64,000 bases of DNA from Symbiodinium natans (GCA_905221605.1 CAJNDS010002792.1:124001-188000); one strand, 5' to 3'. Positions 42,041 to 52,322 are shown, counted from the stretch's first letter. Numbers and translations are program-made. Notes: generated from the sequence alone by a model not told the origin.

Positions 42041-42262
42041 CTACGAGGTTTGTGAACGGCTCTTTGGTGGCTCTTAAGCTCCAAGTTCTATAGCCCCAAG
42101 CCGTAAACATTGAGGGGGTCAAAATGTAGAACTCCAACCATCGCGATTTTGTGGAAATCCTCGCCGAAACCAAAAATTAGGCTTTCGGAATTCGGGTCTG
42201 AGAAAGCAGGGCGAAAGCCGTCCCTGTCAAGAAGCATTGAAGCCCCTGAATTTCCCAACAAC

Positions 42263-42326
42263 TTCAGCCGCAGCCACGCATATTCCTGCCAACCGTCTTT
42301 GCCAGTCTGTGCGAGCCTGCTTGTTG
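42263..42326 (-). CDS. Candidate internal exon
   Basis: Minus strand acceptor CAAAACTCACAG. The frame reads NKQARTDWQRRLAGICVAAA and stays open to a TGA at about 42231. Donor GTTGTT at 42262 or the TGA as a stop. A plus-strand frame of 87 codons overlaps. Confidence 0.35.
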
Positions 42327-42352
42327 CTGTGAGTTTTGGGGAAGTTAAGCAT

Positions 42353-42466
42353 GAGATCCCCTTACTACACTAACTGTAGTTAAGGGGCTTATAACCTGAG
42401 TTAGGATCCTTATAACCCTATTTAAGGTCGCTATAACTCTACCTATCACTGAGGGGGCCCCTCCTT
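42353..42466 (+). mobile_element. MITE family A, degenerate copy
   Basis: CTTACTACACTAACTGTAGT and later words match family A, but both termini are eroded and the interior has many changes. An older member of the family. Confidence 0.7.
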
Positions 42467-42482
42467 GCCTAGTAAGTCACAG

Positions 42483-42616
42483 TCCTGCTGATCCTGTGAG
42501 AAGCTTGCGCACTGTGCTGAAGAAGTCCCACGCTGGAAATAGGGCCTACGTCCTTTTGAGGTTCCTCGGCAGGGTGTGGATGCCACTGTATGCCGCTATG
42601 GGTCCAGGGCTTACAG
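42483..42616. CDS. Candidate long exon, plus favoured
   Basis: The plus strand is open for about 45 codons between TAAGTCACAG and TTACAG|GTTTGGGG, reading VRSLRTVLKKSHAGNRAYVL then LRFLGRVWMPLYAAMG. The minus strand is open over the same length in complementary register, with a more polar sequence. Confidence 0.4.
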
Positions 42617-42631
42617 GTTTGGGGGATTTAA

Positions 42632-42745
42632 GGTGGGGGGGGGGGGGTTACGAACAGAAGGGACCCCGAATATAGTCCCCGAACCGTAGGATTCCCTTAT
42701 TCTAAGGACCCCAATAAGGTACCCCAAATGTCGGAAACCCCCAGG
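42632..42745. mobile_element. MITE family D, copy
   Basis: GGGGGTTACGAACAGAAGGG and CCCCAAATGTCGGAAACCCC are inverted, with GACCCC/GGGGTC pairs within. Confidence 0.65.
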
Positions 42746-43289
42746 TAACGCCAGAAAACTTCTCAAGCTCACAAGCAGATCAGGCTTCAGGCTTCAAAAT
42801 TCTTCTCCAAGCTGGAATTGTTCTTAACCTGCCAAAACGCACAATAACTAAACAACACAACAAATAGATAAGTAGAAACATAGATAGATAAACAATTAAA
42901 TAGTTACACAAATAAGCAACAACCTACACTCAGAACCCTAAACCCTGCAGGTTGCCCGGCAACCGAAGAATGCGACGGGTGCACTTTAGACCCCAAACCC
43001 TAAAACCTAAAACCTAAACCCCAAACCCTGTAAACCCTAAACACCAAACCTCAAGCCCTAAACCCTCAACCCCATACCCTGTAAACCCTAACCCTAAAAC
43101 CCGAAACCCCAAGTCTTAAAGCCAAAACTAGGTGTGAGAAGGGAACCTTTAAAAAGCCCCCCTAAGCCCTAAACCCTAAACCCTAAACCCTAAACCCTAC
43201 AGCCCTGTGAGTCCATCTCAGAACTCCCCAGGCAGTCTGCGACTTCAACACCTCTACTTGGAAGTTCACGGCACTTTTTCACCAATTAT

Positions 43290-43390
43290 CGCTACTTATA
43301 AGTGTACTTAAAAGTGTACTTATAAGTGTACTTTTCAGTGTACTTATAAGTGTACTTATACCTGTACTTATAAGTGTACTTATAACCATA
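43290..43390 (+). repeat. 12-bp tandem array TTATAAGTGTAC
   Basis: About eight units with small changes. It is followed by TTATAA-rich sequence related in wording to the interior of MITE family A. Confidence 0.85.
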
Positions 43391-43748
43391 TGAGGGCACT
43401 TAAGGGGCTGATAAGGGGTTATAAGTACCGTTATAATTGGTTAACAGGTACCACGAACCTGCAAGTAGGGTTTAGGGGTTAGCGCTTTGTAGGGGTCTCG
43501 GGTTTAGAGTTTTAGGGGTTTCGGGTTTGAGGAGTCTTTCGCTTTCAAAACCTCTAGATTTTCAAGGCTTTAGGGCTTTAGGGCTTTAGGGTTTTAGGGT
43601 TTAGGGGTTTTGGGTTCGGGTTTGAGGGCTTTAGGCCTTTAGGGATTTAGGGTGTAGAGTTTAGGAACCCTAAACCCCAAACCCCAAACCCCAGACCCCA
43701 AACCCCAAACCCCAAACCCTAAACCCTAAACCCTAAAGGGATTGCGAC

Positions 43749-43782
43749 CGCGCGGCTCATCCAGCACCATGTGCCAGCTGAC
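43749..43782 (-). CDS. Possible 34-nt exon
   Basis: Minus strand acceptor CAGTCGCATCCCAG, donor GTCGCA. Reads VSWHMVLDEPR. The frame stays open through RGRNPF to the telomeric tract, so a longer exon is possible. Confidence 0.35.
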
Positions 43783-44377
43783 CTGGGATGCGACTGAAGT
43801 GCCGTGAGAGCTGCATTCCCAGCAGTCTTTGAAGGGTTTAGGGTTTAGGGTTTAGGGTTTAGGGTTTAGGGTTACACATACTTGGCCTGGAACTCTAAAC
43901 CTTAGTTGCTGAGTTCATAAGCCCCAAAAAAGTGTACACTTTCAGTTCTAAATGGGGGTTATCGCATCCCAAAAAGTGTAAAGTGTACTCACTCAGCTAC
44001 TAAGAAACCCCAAGCGCCCAGCGCCGAACAAAATAGCAAGTCGTGCCCAGTTCCCTGCCCCAGCCCCTAAAGTGAGTAGCAGGTAGTTGGGGGCCCCACC
44101 CCAAAAAGGGGCCCTTTTGAAGGAACAAGAGAAGGTATTATGCCAACAAAAACATAAACATAAGGCGCCTACTCTTGGGGTATAAGGGGCCTCTATAAGG
44201 GGGGTTCCGAACAAAAACAAAACCTGCTTGTAGGATCCTTATGTTTATGTGGGTTTTTGGGCTCCTAAGCTCCTAGGTATACTGGCCCTAAACCCTAAAC
44301 CCTAAACCCTAAACCCTAAACCCTAAGCCCTAAACCCTAAACCCTAAACCCTAAACCCTAAACCCTAAACCCTAAAC

Positions 44378-44475
44378 CCATCACTCCAAGCCAGGCCGCG
44401 CGGTCGTCGTGGTACTTTCCGCGCTCCGCGAAAGCCTTCTTGGCGGCGCCGATGACACCCCGTTCGTTTTGGAAC
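44378..44475 (-). CDS. Candidate internal exon, one of the best
   Basis: Minus strand acceptor ACCCCCAAAG, donor GTTTAGGG. 98 nt reading FQNERGVIGAAKKAFAERGK then YHDDRAAWLGVM. A strongly helical composition with regular codon use. Flanked by CCCTAAA (44286-44377) and TTTAGGG (44483-44512). Unknown family. Confidence 0.55.
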
Positions 44476-44821
44476 CTTTGGGGGTTTAGGGTTTAGGGTT
44501 TAGGGTTTGTAGGGAGTATAGGGTTTAGGGGTTAACTGGCCTAGGGGGTTAGGGCTTAGGGGGTTAGGCTCATGGGTACTCATGAGGTCACAAGTACAAC
44601 CCCACCACAAACCCTAAACCCCAGCTAAAGTACGCAGAGCCCTACCTATCATGCATACTCGCCCTAAATTTCAAGACCCTCTACGCCGTAACGTTAGAAA
44701 TATTCCCGGATACACTATACGAAAACTGGATTTAGGGAGGAGTTTGAGATGTGAGAGAAAGAGAGGAGTAGACTTAAAGTGTCCAGGATAGTATAAGTGC
44801 TGTGGGGTTTGGTGGTTTCAG

Positions 44822-44854
44822 AGGGCCAGGCACGGGATCTACCAAGACCTGCAG
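44822..44854 (+). CDS. Possible 33-nt exon on plus strand
   Basis: TTGGTGGTTTCAG| and CTGCAG|GTAGGGCTTAGGG bound 11 codons (RARHGIYQDLQ). Both junctions are consensus. Opposite orientation to most neighbours. Confidence 0.3.
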
Positions 44855-44923
44855 GTAGGGCTTAGGGTTTAGGGTTTAGGGTTTGGGGTTTAGGGTTTGG
44901 GGTTTGGGGTTTAGGGTTTCCAG

Positions 44924-44996
44924 GGCACCGGGAGCAGTTGTGTCCTACAAGCTAGCAGATGTAATGCGGACGCAACCCGAGACCTTAACCCCCACG
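44924..44996. CDS. Possible exon, strand undecided
   Basis: Plus: TTTCCAG acceptor and CACG|GTTTAGGG donor, Cys/Ser-rich frame. Minus: open frame with LHLLACRTQLLPVPW to a TAA. Neither stands out. Confidence 0.25.
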
Positions 44997-45192
44997 GTTT
45001 AGGGTTCTAGGGTTTAGGGTTTAGGACCTGAGAGCTCGCAAAAAAATGCCTGAAGAGTCCACTTGAAACCCCCTGCCCCCTGAAACACCTAACCCCCCCA
45101 AACACCTAAAACCCAAAAGCCCTAAACCCCTAAATCCCTGAAGCCCTAAACCCTAAACCCTAAATCCCCAAAAAACGAAAAAAAACCCAAAC

Positions 45193-45240
45193 CCCTTCAA
45201 GCACTGACCCATGTGGTCAAGGGGCATGTCTCTCCCATCC
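45193..45240 (-). CDS. Possible 48-nt exon
   Basis: Minus strand acceptor GCAAATGCTCAG, donor GTTTGGG, reading DGRDMPLDHMGQCLK. Confidence 0.35.
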
Positions 45241-45618
45241 CTGAGCATTTGCAGGTTTTGGGGTTTGGGTTTAGGGTTTAGGGTTTAGGGTCTAGGGTCT
45301 AGGGTTTAGGGTCTAGGGTTTAGGGTTGAGGGTTTCAGGCTTTTGGGGTGTAGGGGCTTCGGCACCCACCTCGGGGAAAGAAACCTTAGCCCAAAAACAA
45401 GCTTGTGGCCACCTTGCGGTTCATATTCCCCGGTAGGGGTCTCCAAACCCTAAACCCGAAACCCTTTACTGCAGGTTCATGTAGCCCAAATGACTAGCCG
45501 CCCAACCCTCAGAACCACCAACCCTGAGCCCTGAACCCTGAACCCTGAACCCTAAACCCGAAGCCCTGAACCCTAAACCCTAAACCCTATAAACCCTAAA
45601 CCTTCTGTTACTGCGCAG

Positions 45619-45691
45619 CCGGCTCATGTGCTTAAAGTCGGCGTTTTATCCGGCGCTTCAAAGCTTTGGGGTCGAATACTTGGGGTTTGAG
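45619..45691 (+). CDS. Candidate exon, plus favoured
   Basis: Excellent plus acceptor (CCTTCTGTTACTGCGCAG), donor GAG|GTGTAG, reading RLMCLKSAFYPALQSFGVEY then LGFE. The plus reading looks clearly better than the minus one, which is short. Confidence 0.45.
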
Positions 45692-45799
45692 GTGTAGAGT
45701 GCGTTTGAGCCTGGGGATGGTTTAGGGTTTAGGGTTTAGGGTTTAGGGTTTAGGGTTTGGGACTTCGTGGTGCTTGCGCGCTGAGGGTGGTGCTTTGCT

Positions 45800-45916
45800 C
45801 TAAGCCGTCCTAGTGCTTCGGAGTTTCCGGATTCTCCGAACTTGCGCGAGAAAGTCAGAGTCAGCATCTTCGGCCCGCGATCCAGTTGCAGCGGCAGCCT
45901 CTCCCAAAAACTCAAC
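45800..45916 (-). CDS. Candidate terminal exon, 38 codons and stop
   Basis: Minus strand: acceptor TAGGGTCCCAG (inside the end of MITE family K), then VEFLGEAAAATGSRAEDADS and a basic tail to TAG. If real, the MITE supplied the splice acceptor. A plus-strand frame over the same island is also open. Confidence 0.4.
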   Translation of the reverse strand, partial: VEFLGEAAAATGSRAEDADSDFLAQVRRIRKLRSTRTA

Positions 45917-45995
45917 CTGGGACCCTCTTTGCGTACAGTTTTATGTGTTATACCTAATTAAGTGTAGTTACTACGCAACTGTAGGTAAATAGGGT
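45914..45995. mobile_element. MITE family K
   Basis: CTGGGACCCTCTTTGCGTAC and TAGGTAAATAGGGTCCCAG ends, with AACTGT / ACAGTT inside. Single copy in the window. Confidence 0.6.
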
Positions 45996-46180
45996 CCCAG
46001 TCTTATATGTGAGGATGGAGCTTCAAAGGGGAAGGCTCGGGCCCCAACCTAGTTACTCTATGGGGATACGTCCCCGTTGAGGGAAGGATATCTATTGTAG
46101 TACATGCCTTCAGAACTACCGTCCCATAAACTGTAAAGCCTAAACCCTAAACCCTAAACCCTAAACCCTAAACCCTAAAC

Positions 46181-46263
46181 CCTTCAATCTCTACTTGTGA
46201 ATGTGGGTACATGTATGCTTCGGGGCCTGAGTTCTGGCGTAAGTCGCATGCCGATAGAGCAAG
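46181..46263 (-). CDS. Candidate internal exon, well supported
   Basis: Minus strand acceptor ATACGCACGTGCAG after a TA/TACA microsatellite, donor GTTTAGGG. 83 nt reading LALSACDLRQNSGPEAYMYP then HSQVEIE. Balanced composition. Alternative frames have stops. Confidence 0.5.
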
Positions 46264-46269
46264 CTGCAC

Positions 46270-46279
46270 GTGCGTATAC

Positions 46280-46319
<40 letters not shown>

Positions 46320-46425
46320 ATACATATATACATATATATATGCATAGGAATATACATTTTCTATATATATATATGTATATATATATATCTATCTATCTAT
46401 CTATGCATATGCCTATGCATATGTA
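46270..46425 (+). repeat. TA / TATC / TATG microsatellites
   Basis: Several runs including (TATC)n near 46388-46405. Open frames rich in Tyr and Ile are artefacts. Confidence 0.85.
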
Positions 46426-46778
46426 TGTGTGCACCCCTGGAAAAGGGAAGCGTGCCTGAACTATTGGTATATACCCATGAAACCCCTTCCAAACCCACAA
46501 ACCCAAACCCGAAACCCGAAACCCGAAAACCAAAAACCCGGAACCAACCAACACCCCTAAACCCCAACACCCCTAAACCCTTAAAACCCCCCCAAAAAGC
46601 CCAAAACCCTGAACCCCAAAACCCCGCAACCCCAAGCTGTCCCGAAACCCCAAAACCACAAAACCCCTAAACTGCCAAAACCCCAGGCTGCTCCAAACCC
46701 CCAAAAAGGCCCCACAACCACAAAAACCACAAAAACCCAAAACCCCAAAACCCCAACACACCCAAAAAACCCCAAAAC

Positions 46779-46871
46779 CCCATGCTGCGCCTCCTCGCCA
46801 TCGGCCTCCGCTGCGAAGCGCCGGGCGAAGGCGGCGCGCGGCGCTTGGGGGAGCCGGCGGCCGAGGCGGGC
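46779..46871 (-). CDS. Candidate exon, GC-rich
   Basis: Minus strand acceptor GCCCTAACCGCAG, donor GTTTTGGG. Reads ARLGRRLPQAPRAAFARRFA then AEADGEEAQHG. A plus frame starting at ATG (46782) is also open. High GC lowers the stop rate, so moderate support only. Confidence 0.4.
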
Positions 46872-46876
46872 CTGCG

Positions 46877-46948
46877 GTTAGGGCTTAGGGCTTAGGGCTT
46901 AGGGCTTAGGGCTTAGGGCTTAGGGCTTAGGGCTTAGGGCTTAGGGCT
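46877..46948 (+). repeat. TTAGGGC tandem array
   Basis: Ten perfect TTAGGGC heptamers, then TTTAGGG units to 47015. A single-base variant has been homogenised over the first block. Confidence 0.9.
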
Positions 46949-47019
46949 TAGGGTTTAGGGTTTAGGGTTTAGGGTTTAGGGTTTAGGGTTTAGGGTTTAG
47001 GGTTTAGAGCTTAGGGTTT

Positions 47020-47480
47020 CTAAAGGGCTTCTAAGGGTTCGTAAGGGTTGATTAGGGTTTAGGGTTTCTAAAGGGCTTCCAAAGCTTCGTAAGGGTGTCG
47101 AAGGGTCACGGGGCTTGTAGTGGTTTATCGGGCTTTTAAAAGGTTTCGTGAAGGTCTACAATGGCTTGTAAAAGTTTACAAGGGCTTACACAGGTGTATA
47201 AGAGCTTGCAAGGGTTTATAAGGGTTTAGACGGGAAGGTTTACAAGTAAGGACATACAAGAGTTTACAACAAGGCCTACAAGAAGTCTATACGGGCTTAA
47301 ACGGCTTTACAAGGTTTACAAGTCAGGGTTTATAAAGTCTATAAGGGCGCATATGAAGTAAGGTTTATATGTCTTGTAGCCCCTAAAGGACACTCAACAT
47401 ATACACTCACCAATATTAAAAACGAACCTTACATACACTCACCAAAAACAGTAATATAAACCCTACTTCATATAGATTTG
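47020..47480. other. Degenerate telomeric derivative with a foldback at its end
   Basis: Drifting words such as TTTACAAGGGC and TATAAGGG fill 47020-47345. TGAAGTAAGGTTTATAT near 47353 pairs with ATATAAACCCTACTTCATA near 47456. No exon seen. Confidence 0.5.
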
Positions 47481-47695
47481 GGCTTGGGGATGCTTCGGGT
47501 CTAGGGTTTTAAGAGATTAAGGTCAGGCGTTTTGGGGTGTAGGCGTGGTTTTCCAGGTTTGCGGCTTAGGGTTAAGGCAAGTCTAGAAAGCCCTTTGAAA
47601 GACCCGACGCATCCCTAAACCCTAAACCCTAAACCCTAAACCCTAAACCCTAAACCCTAAACCCTAGACCCTAAACCCTAAACCCTAAACCTTAC

Positions 47696-47717
47696 CGGCA
47701 AAGCCAAAATCCTGGAC
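47696..47717 (-). CDS. Possible 22-nt micro-exon
   Basis: Minus strand: TAGCGTCGAGAAG acceptor, VQDFGFA, donor GTAAGGTTTAGGG. It sits between two CCCTAAA tracts. The plus strand is open over a longer stretch (TGKAKILDLLDATNPK). Confidence 0.25.
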
Positions 47718-47759
47718 CTTCTCGACGCTACAAACCCTAAACCTCACGTAGTAAAAGCC

Positions 47760-48105
47760 TATACCCTAAACCCTAAACCCTAAACCCTGAACCCTAAACC
47801 CTAAACCCTAAACCCTAAACCCTAAACCCTAAACCCTAAACCCTAAACCCTAAACCCTAAACCCTAAACCCTAAACCCTAAACCCTAAACCCTAAACCCT
47901 AAACCCTAAACCCATCCCAGGCTGCCGCAACTCGGAGGCGCGCGGGCAGACGGCGAAGCGCCTCCATGACGGCCGCTGGGACGCCATGCACTTGGCGCCG
48001 GGAGGCTTAGGGTTTAGGGTTTAGGGTTTAGGGTTTAGGGTTTAGGGTTTAGGGTTTAGGGTTTCGGGTTTAGGGTTTAGGGTTTAGGGTTAGGGTTTAG
48101 GGTTT
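47760..48105. repeat. Convergent telomeric cassette around exon 47912-47975
   Basis: About 21 CCCTAAA units (47760-47911) face about 14 TTTAGGG units (48006-48105). Confidence 0.8.
47912..47975 (-). CDS. Candidate internal exon
   Basis: Minus strand acceptor ATGGCGTCCCAG and donor GTTTAGGG. One frame reads AVMEALRRLPARLRVAAAWD. A second minus frame and a plus frame (QTAKRLHDGRWDAMHLAP) are also open because the island is GC-rich. Confidence 0.4.
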
Positions 48106-48152
48106 CCGTCTTAGGGTTCAGAGTCTAAAGGGCCTTTTCTGGGGTTAGCAAC

Positions 48153-48191
48153 CCCTCTCTCTCTCTCACTCTCTCACTTTCTCAATCTCTC

Positions 48192-48226
<35 letters not shown>

Positions 48227-48230
48227 TTGC
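48153..48230 (+). repeat. (CT)n microsatellite
   Basis: CT-rich run with CACTTT interruptions, about 75 bp. Confidence 0.9.
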
Positions 48231-48696
48231 TATATTGTTTTTTGCGGCGGGGGGTGGGTGGGGGGTTTAGTCTTTAGGGTTTAGGGTTTACGGTTTAGAG
48301 TTTAGGGTTTAGGCTAGGAGCTAAAGCGGAGCATAAGCCTAGTTGGATCCAAGTTTGGGGCTTGAGAGCAACAGCGTGCGACCACCCGGGGCACAACTGA
48401 CGGAGAAGGCTATCAAGCCAAGAAAACTCGGAGAACTCTCAAACCACATAGGGTTTAGGGTTTAGGGTTTAGGGTTTGGGGTTTGGGATTTGGGGTTTGG
48501 GGTTTGGGGTTTAGGGTTCCCTTCTTTTGCGGGGGTTACGAGTGCAACGCGGAGGAGCCTTGCTTTGGGGTAACAAAACACGGGAACACGACCTGGAGAA
48601 CGGCCCCAACCCCTACACCCTAAACCTAAACCGTACATCCCCTAAACCCTAAACCCTAAACCCTAAACCCTAAACCCTAAACCCTAAACCCTAAAC

Positions 48697-48770
48697 CCTG
48701 TGAAAGGCTCAAATATGTCCAGCATGGCCGGCACTTTTGACTGAACCGATGGCACGCGAAGCCTCCAGAG
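48697..48770 (-). CDS. Candidate internal exon
   Basis: Minus strand acceptor GGTTATGGAAG, donor GTTTAGGG, reading LWRLRVPSVQSKVPAMLDIF then EPFT. 74 nt between tracts at 48640-48696 and 48806-49035. Confidence 0.45.
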
Positions 48771-48805
48771 CTTCCATAACCCCTTAACGAAAAAATGCCG
48801 ACCCG

Positions 48806-49035
48806 ACTAGGGTTTAGGGTTTAGGGTTTAGGGTTTGGGGTCTAGGGTCTAGGGTCTAGGGTTTAGGGTGTAGGGTTTAGGGTTTAGGGTTTAGGGTTTA
48901 GGGTTTAGGGTTTAGGGTTTAGGGTTTAGGGTTTAGGGTTTAGGGTTTAGGGTTTAGGGTTTAGGGTTTAGGGTTTAGGGTTTAGGGTTTAGGGTTTAGG
49001 GTTTAGGGTTTAGGGTTTAGGGTTTAGGGTTTAGG
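48806..49035 (+). repeat. Long TTTAGGG tract
   Basis: About 32 units including a few TCTAGGG variants near the start. The longest run in the window. Confidence 0.9.
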
Positions 49036-49185
49036 CAGTTAATTCTTGAGCAATATTCCTGAGTTAAGAGGAGCTGGAAGCTCTGGCACTGTTGACTGTT
49101 GCTGTCACTTGTAGGCACGGCGGAGGTCGTAGCTAAGATACTGGGATGTGAACACCCAACCTACTTCTTTGGTAGGTCGTCTATA

Positions 49186-49276
49186 CCCAAAGGCTCCAAT
49201 GTAGTTCCTTTTTGGGTTAGTTCTAGGGGATTCTAGTATACTACTCCAAAAAGGTACTACATAGGAGCCTTTGGGT
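49186..49276. mobile_element. MITE family M
   Basis: CCCAAAGGCTCCAATGTAGT and ACTACATAGGAGCCTTTGGG are near-perfect inverted ends about 90 bp apart, with CTTTTTGG / CCAAAAAG inside. Confidence 0.7.
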
Positions 49277-49453
49277 AGCTAAGATTACCATGAGGGGCTT
49301 TCATAAGACCTGTCACAGGTAGGTTTTGGGTTCTCAGTTTTCAGATGCTTATGGTACAGCTGCGCCCCTCTCAGATGGGCAGCGTCACCTCGGCGAGATT
49401 TGGACCCGAAACCCTAAACCATAAACCCGAACCCTAAACCCCACCTCGCGCAG

Positions 49454-49488
49454 CACAACAGGGCCATGAGGGAGTGGCATGCGGTCAG
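49454..49488 (+). CDS. Possible 35-nt exon on plus strand
   Basis: CACCTCGCGCAG acceptor and GTCAG|GTCTCC donor around HNRAMREWHAV. Short, but with consensus ends. The minus strand also has an open frame ending at GTGGGGTTTAGGG. Confidence 0.3.
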
Positions 49489-50089
49489 GTCTCCAGAAGG
49501 CCATCTTATGACTTAATATGAATGAATTACAGGAGCCCCAATCAGGGCACCATCATCAGAGGACTGATCGTGCAGGAAAGGGCGGGTTTGCTCAACATCA
49601 GGGAAGTCTCCCTAGAAGGGGGAAACAAGAATATAGACTTTACTATTCCGGCAAATTTTCGGAAACCCGAAAAGTTTAACGTTCAACTGCTGGCTAAGTA
49701 AGCTGGACGGGGCGCATAGCCGGCGCAGTGAAGGTAGGTGGGCAAGACGACAAGCCAGGCGAGGCCCATGTTGCGAAAGCCGCGGTAGATTCCGGGAGGG
49801 ATGTAGTCCTTCACGACCCTAAACCCTAAACCCTAAACCCTAAACCCTAAACCCTAAACCCTAAACCCTAAACCCTAAACCCTAAACCCTAAACCCTAAA
49901 CCCTAAACCCTACTCAATTTAGGGGATTTTCACATCCGGCCCGTGAGCAGAAGCCCTGGCCCATACACTCCAACTCCTACAAACTCCAGTTGTGCATAAA
50001 CATCAATAAAGCCTGCACCCGAATGCAGGCATGCAAGAACCCTGAACCCTAAGACGCTGAACCCAAGCCTTAGACCCTCAACCCTAAAC

Positions 50090-50310
50090 CCTGTAAACCT
50101 TACAAGCCCTGTAAACCCTATAAACCCTATAAATCCCATCCAGTAATCCTATAAACCCTGAAAACCCTACAAACCCTGCAAACCCTATACGCCCTGTGAA
50201 CCCTATAAACCCTTAAGCCAAAACCCTAACCCCTAACCCCTAAACCCTAAACCCTAATGAACCCTACGAACCCTATGAACCCTATGAACCCTATACACCC
50301 TTAAGCCAAA
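50090..50310 (+). repeat. CCCTATAAA / CCCTATGAA nonamer array
   Basis: A drifting nonamer derivative of the telomeric unit. A similar array occurs at 57268-57485. Confidence 0.8.
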
Positions 50311-50685
50311 ATACTGCAGCCGCCGACCTCCTTCGTTGTTGAAGCTGCTTTAGTGGCTTCGGGGCTAGGGGTTTGGGTGCCTCCAAACCACCTTTCCTTA
50401 AACCCTCAGCCCTAACAAAACCCCAAAAAGCCTCTGCCATGAGTTCTTGTAGAGACGAATCAAGCTGCTCCGCAACCGAGATCCAAGATCCAGTGATTTT
50501 GAGGACTTGGTGCTTGAGAGGTTGCAGTTTGGTAAGGGCTCAGGTTTTTGGGTTTTTGGTGATTTAGGGCTTCGGGCTGAGGGTTGAGGGTCTCTGTGGA
50601 CCTCGAACCTCAACCCTGAACCTGCGTTGAAACCAGCCCGATCCGGCGTCGCGCTCTGGTAGTAGAACCTTAGCTGGTCGAAAAC

Positions 50686-50794
50686 ATTTGGGGGTTTCCG
50701 AAAATAAGGGGCCCCGCCTTACTATAGACCCCAAATAGTAGGACTCCCTTACTAGAAAGGATCCCAAAAAGGCCCCGCATTTCAGAAACCCCCT
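50686..50794. mobile_element. MITE family D, copy
   Basis: GGGGGTTTCCGAAAATAAGG and its complement (CATTTCAGAAACCCCC), with GACCCCAAATAGTAGGA inside. About 109 bp. Confidence 0.7.
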
Positions 50795-50995
50795 TTTCCG
50801 GCGCCTCAAAGCGCAACGAACAACACCCTCAACCCCGATCAATCCGGGCGCCGACTCTTGGGATTCTTTAGGCTTTCGTGCCAAGGGGTTTAGGAACCCT
50901 AACCCTAAAAACCCTACACCTCTCTACTATACATGCATACATATATATATATATATGTCTACATGTATTTACTTATTTATTTAAGCCTTGATTGA

Positions 50996-51298
50996 ATTTC
51001 AGAAGAAGGCCGCTTTATTTTCAAAATAAGGCCAGAATCAGGCCAAAGGCTAAATAACTTTCAGAATAAGGCCGCTTTATTTGTTAGGTAGGCCGCTTTA
51101 TTTGCAGAATAAGGCCGCTTTATTTTCAGAACAAGGCTGCTTCATTTTCAGAACAAGGCCGCTTTATTTTCAGAGTAAGGCAGCTTCATTTTCAGAATAA
51201 GGCCGCTTTATTTTCAGAATAAGACAGCTGTATTTTCAGAATAAGGCAGTTTTTTTCGGAATAAGGCCGCTCTATTTTCAGAATGTGGCAGTTTTTTT
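50996..51298 (+). repeat. 22-bp tandem array (AATAAGGCCGCTTTATTTTCAG)
   Basis: About 12 units with small changes. The unit is itself partly palindromic (AATAAGG...TTTATT). It is unrelated to the telomeric heptamer. Confidence 0.9.
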
Positions 51299-51670
51299 GC
51301 TTTCTCAATGTTGTGGGATTCTCTGGGTGGGTCGGTGTTCTATCAGGGCCGTAAAAAAAACTTAACCATAAAACTGCTCGACCCGGAGTGCTGAACCCTA
51401 AGCCCTACACCCTTATAAACCCCCCTAAACCAAATACATCCTCAGAAGAGCCAAACAGGCTGGGGGCGGGGGGGGGGGGGAGGCCTAGGATTAGGCCCCG
51501 TACAAGCAGTCTCAAAAATTTAGGTTTTAGGGTTAGGATGTACGGTGGAACTTTGTGTTAAGAAATTTTATGAAGCAAGAAATTAGACTTTCGAATTGAG
51601 AAAAATAATTATATTCAGAGTCTGAATCGCAACCCAAACGTAATTACAAATTGAATGGCCTTTTTGCAAG

Positions 51671-52322
51671 GCTCCAGCCCTCCAGCCCTCCAGCCCTCCA
51701 GCCCTCCAGCCTTCTTTCCAGCCCTCCAGCCCTCCAGCCCTCCCTCCAGCCCTCCAGCCCTCCAGCCCTCCAGCCCTCCAGCCCTCCAGCCCTCCAGCCC
51801 TCCAGCCCTCCAGCCCTCCAGCCCTCCAGCCCTCCAGCCCTCCAGCCCTCCAGCCCTCCAGCCCTCCAGCCCTCCAGGATTAAGCCCTCCAGCCCTAAGC
51901 CCTCCAGCCCTCCAGCCCTCCAGGATTAAGCCCTCCAGGATTAAGCCCTCCAGGATTAAGCCCTCCAGGATTAAGCCCTCCAGCCCTCCAGCCCTCCAGC
52001 CCTCCAGCCCTCCAGCCCTCCAGCCCTCCAGCCCTCCAGCCCTCCAGCCCTCCAGCCCTCCAGCCCTCCAGCCCTCCAGCCCTCCAGCCCTCCAGCCCTC
52101 CAGCCCTCCAGCCCTCCAGCCCTCCAGCCCCAAAGATTTTGGAGCAAGAAAGGATTCAGATGGAGGGCTGGAGGGCTGGAGGGCTGGAGGGGCTGGAGGG
52201 CTGGAGGGCTGGAGGGCTGGAGGGCTGGAGGGCTGGAGGGCTGGAGGGCTGGAGGGGCTGGAGGGCTGGAGGGCTGGAGGGCTGGAGGGCTGGAGGGCTG
52301 GAGGGCTGGAGGGCTGGAGGGC
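51671..52322. repeat. Giant inverted repeat of the octamer CCAGCCCT
   Basis: The left arm (51671-52131) is (CCAGCCCT)n with occasional CCAGGATTAAGCCCT variants. The right arm (52162-52322) is the complementary (GGCTGGAG)n. A 30-bp non-repetitive spacer lies between. The arms could form a cruciform or hairpin. Reading frames of up to 250 codons through it are artefacts. Confidence 0.95.

Noticed and set aside
45914-46000. tRNA or small structured RNA
   Set aside because: The fold comes from simple inverted MITE ends. No cloverleaf or box elements were seen here or elsewhere in the window.
47696-47717. Protein kinase DFG motif (QDFGFA)
   Set aside because: Seven residues in a 22-nt island are not enough, and no other kinase motif was found nearby.
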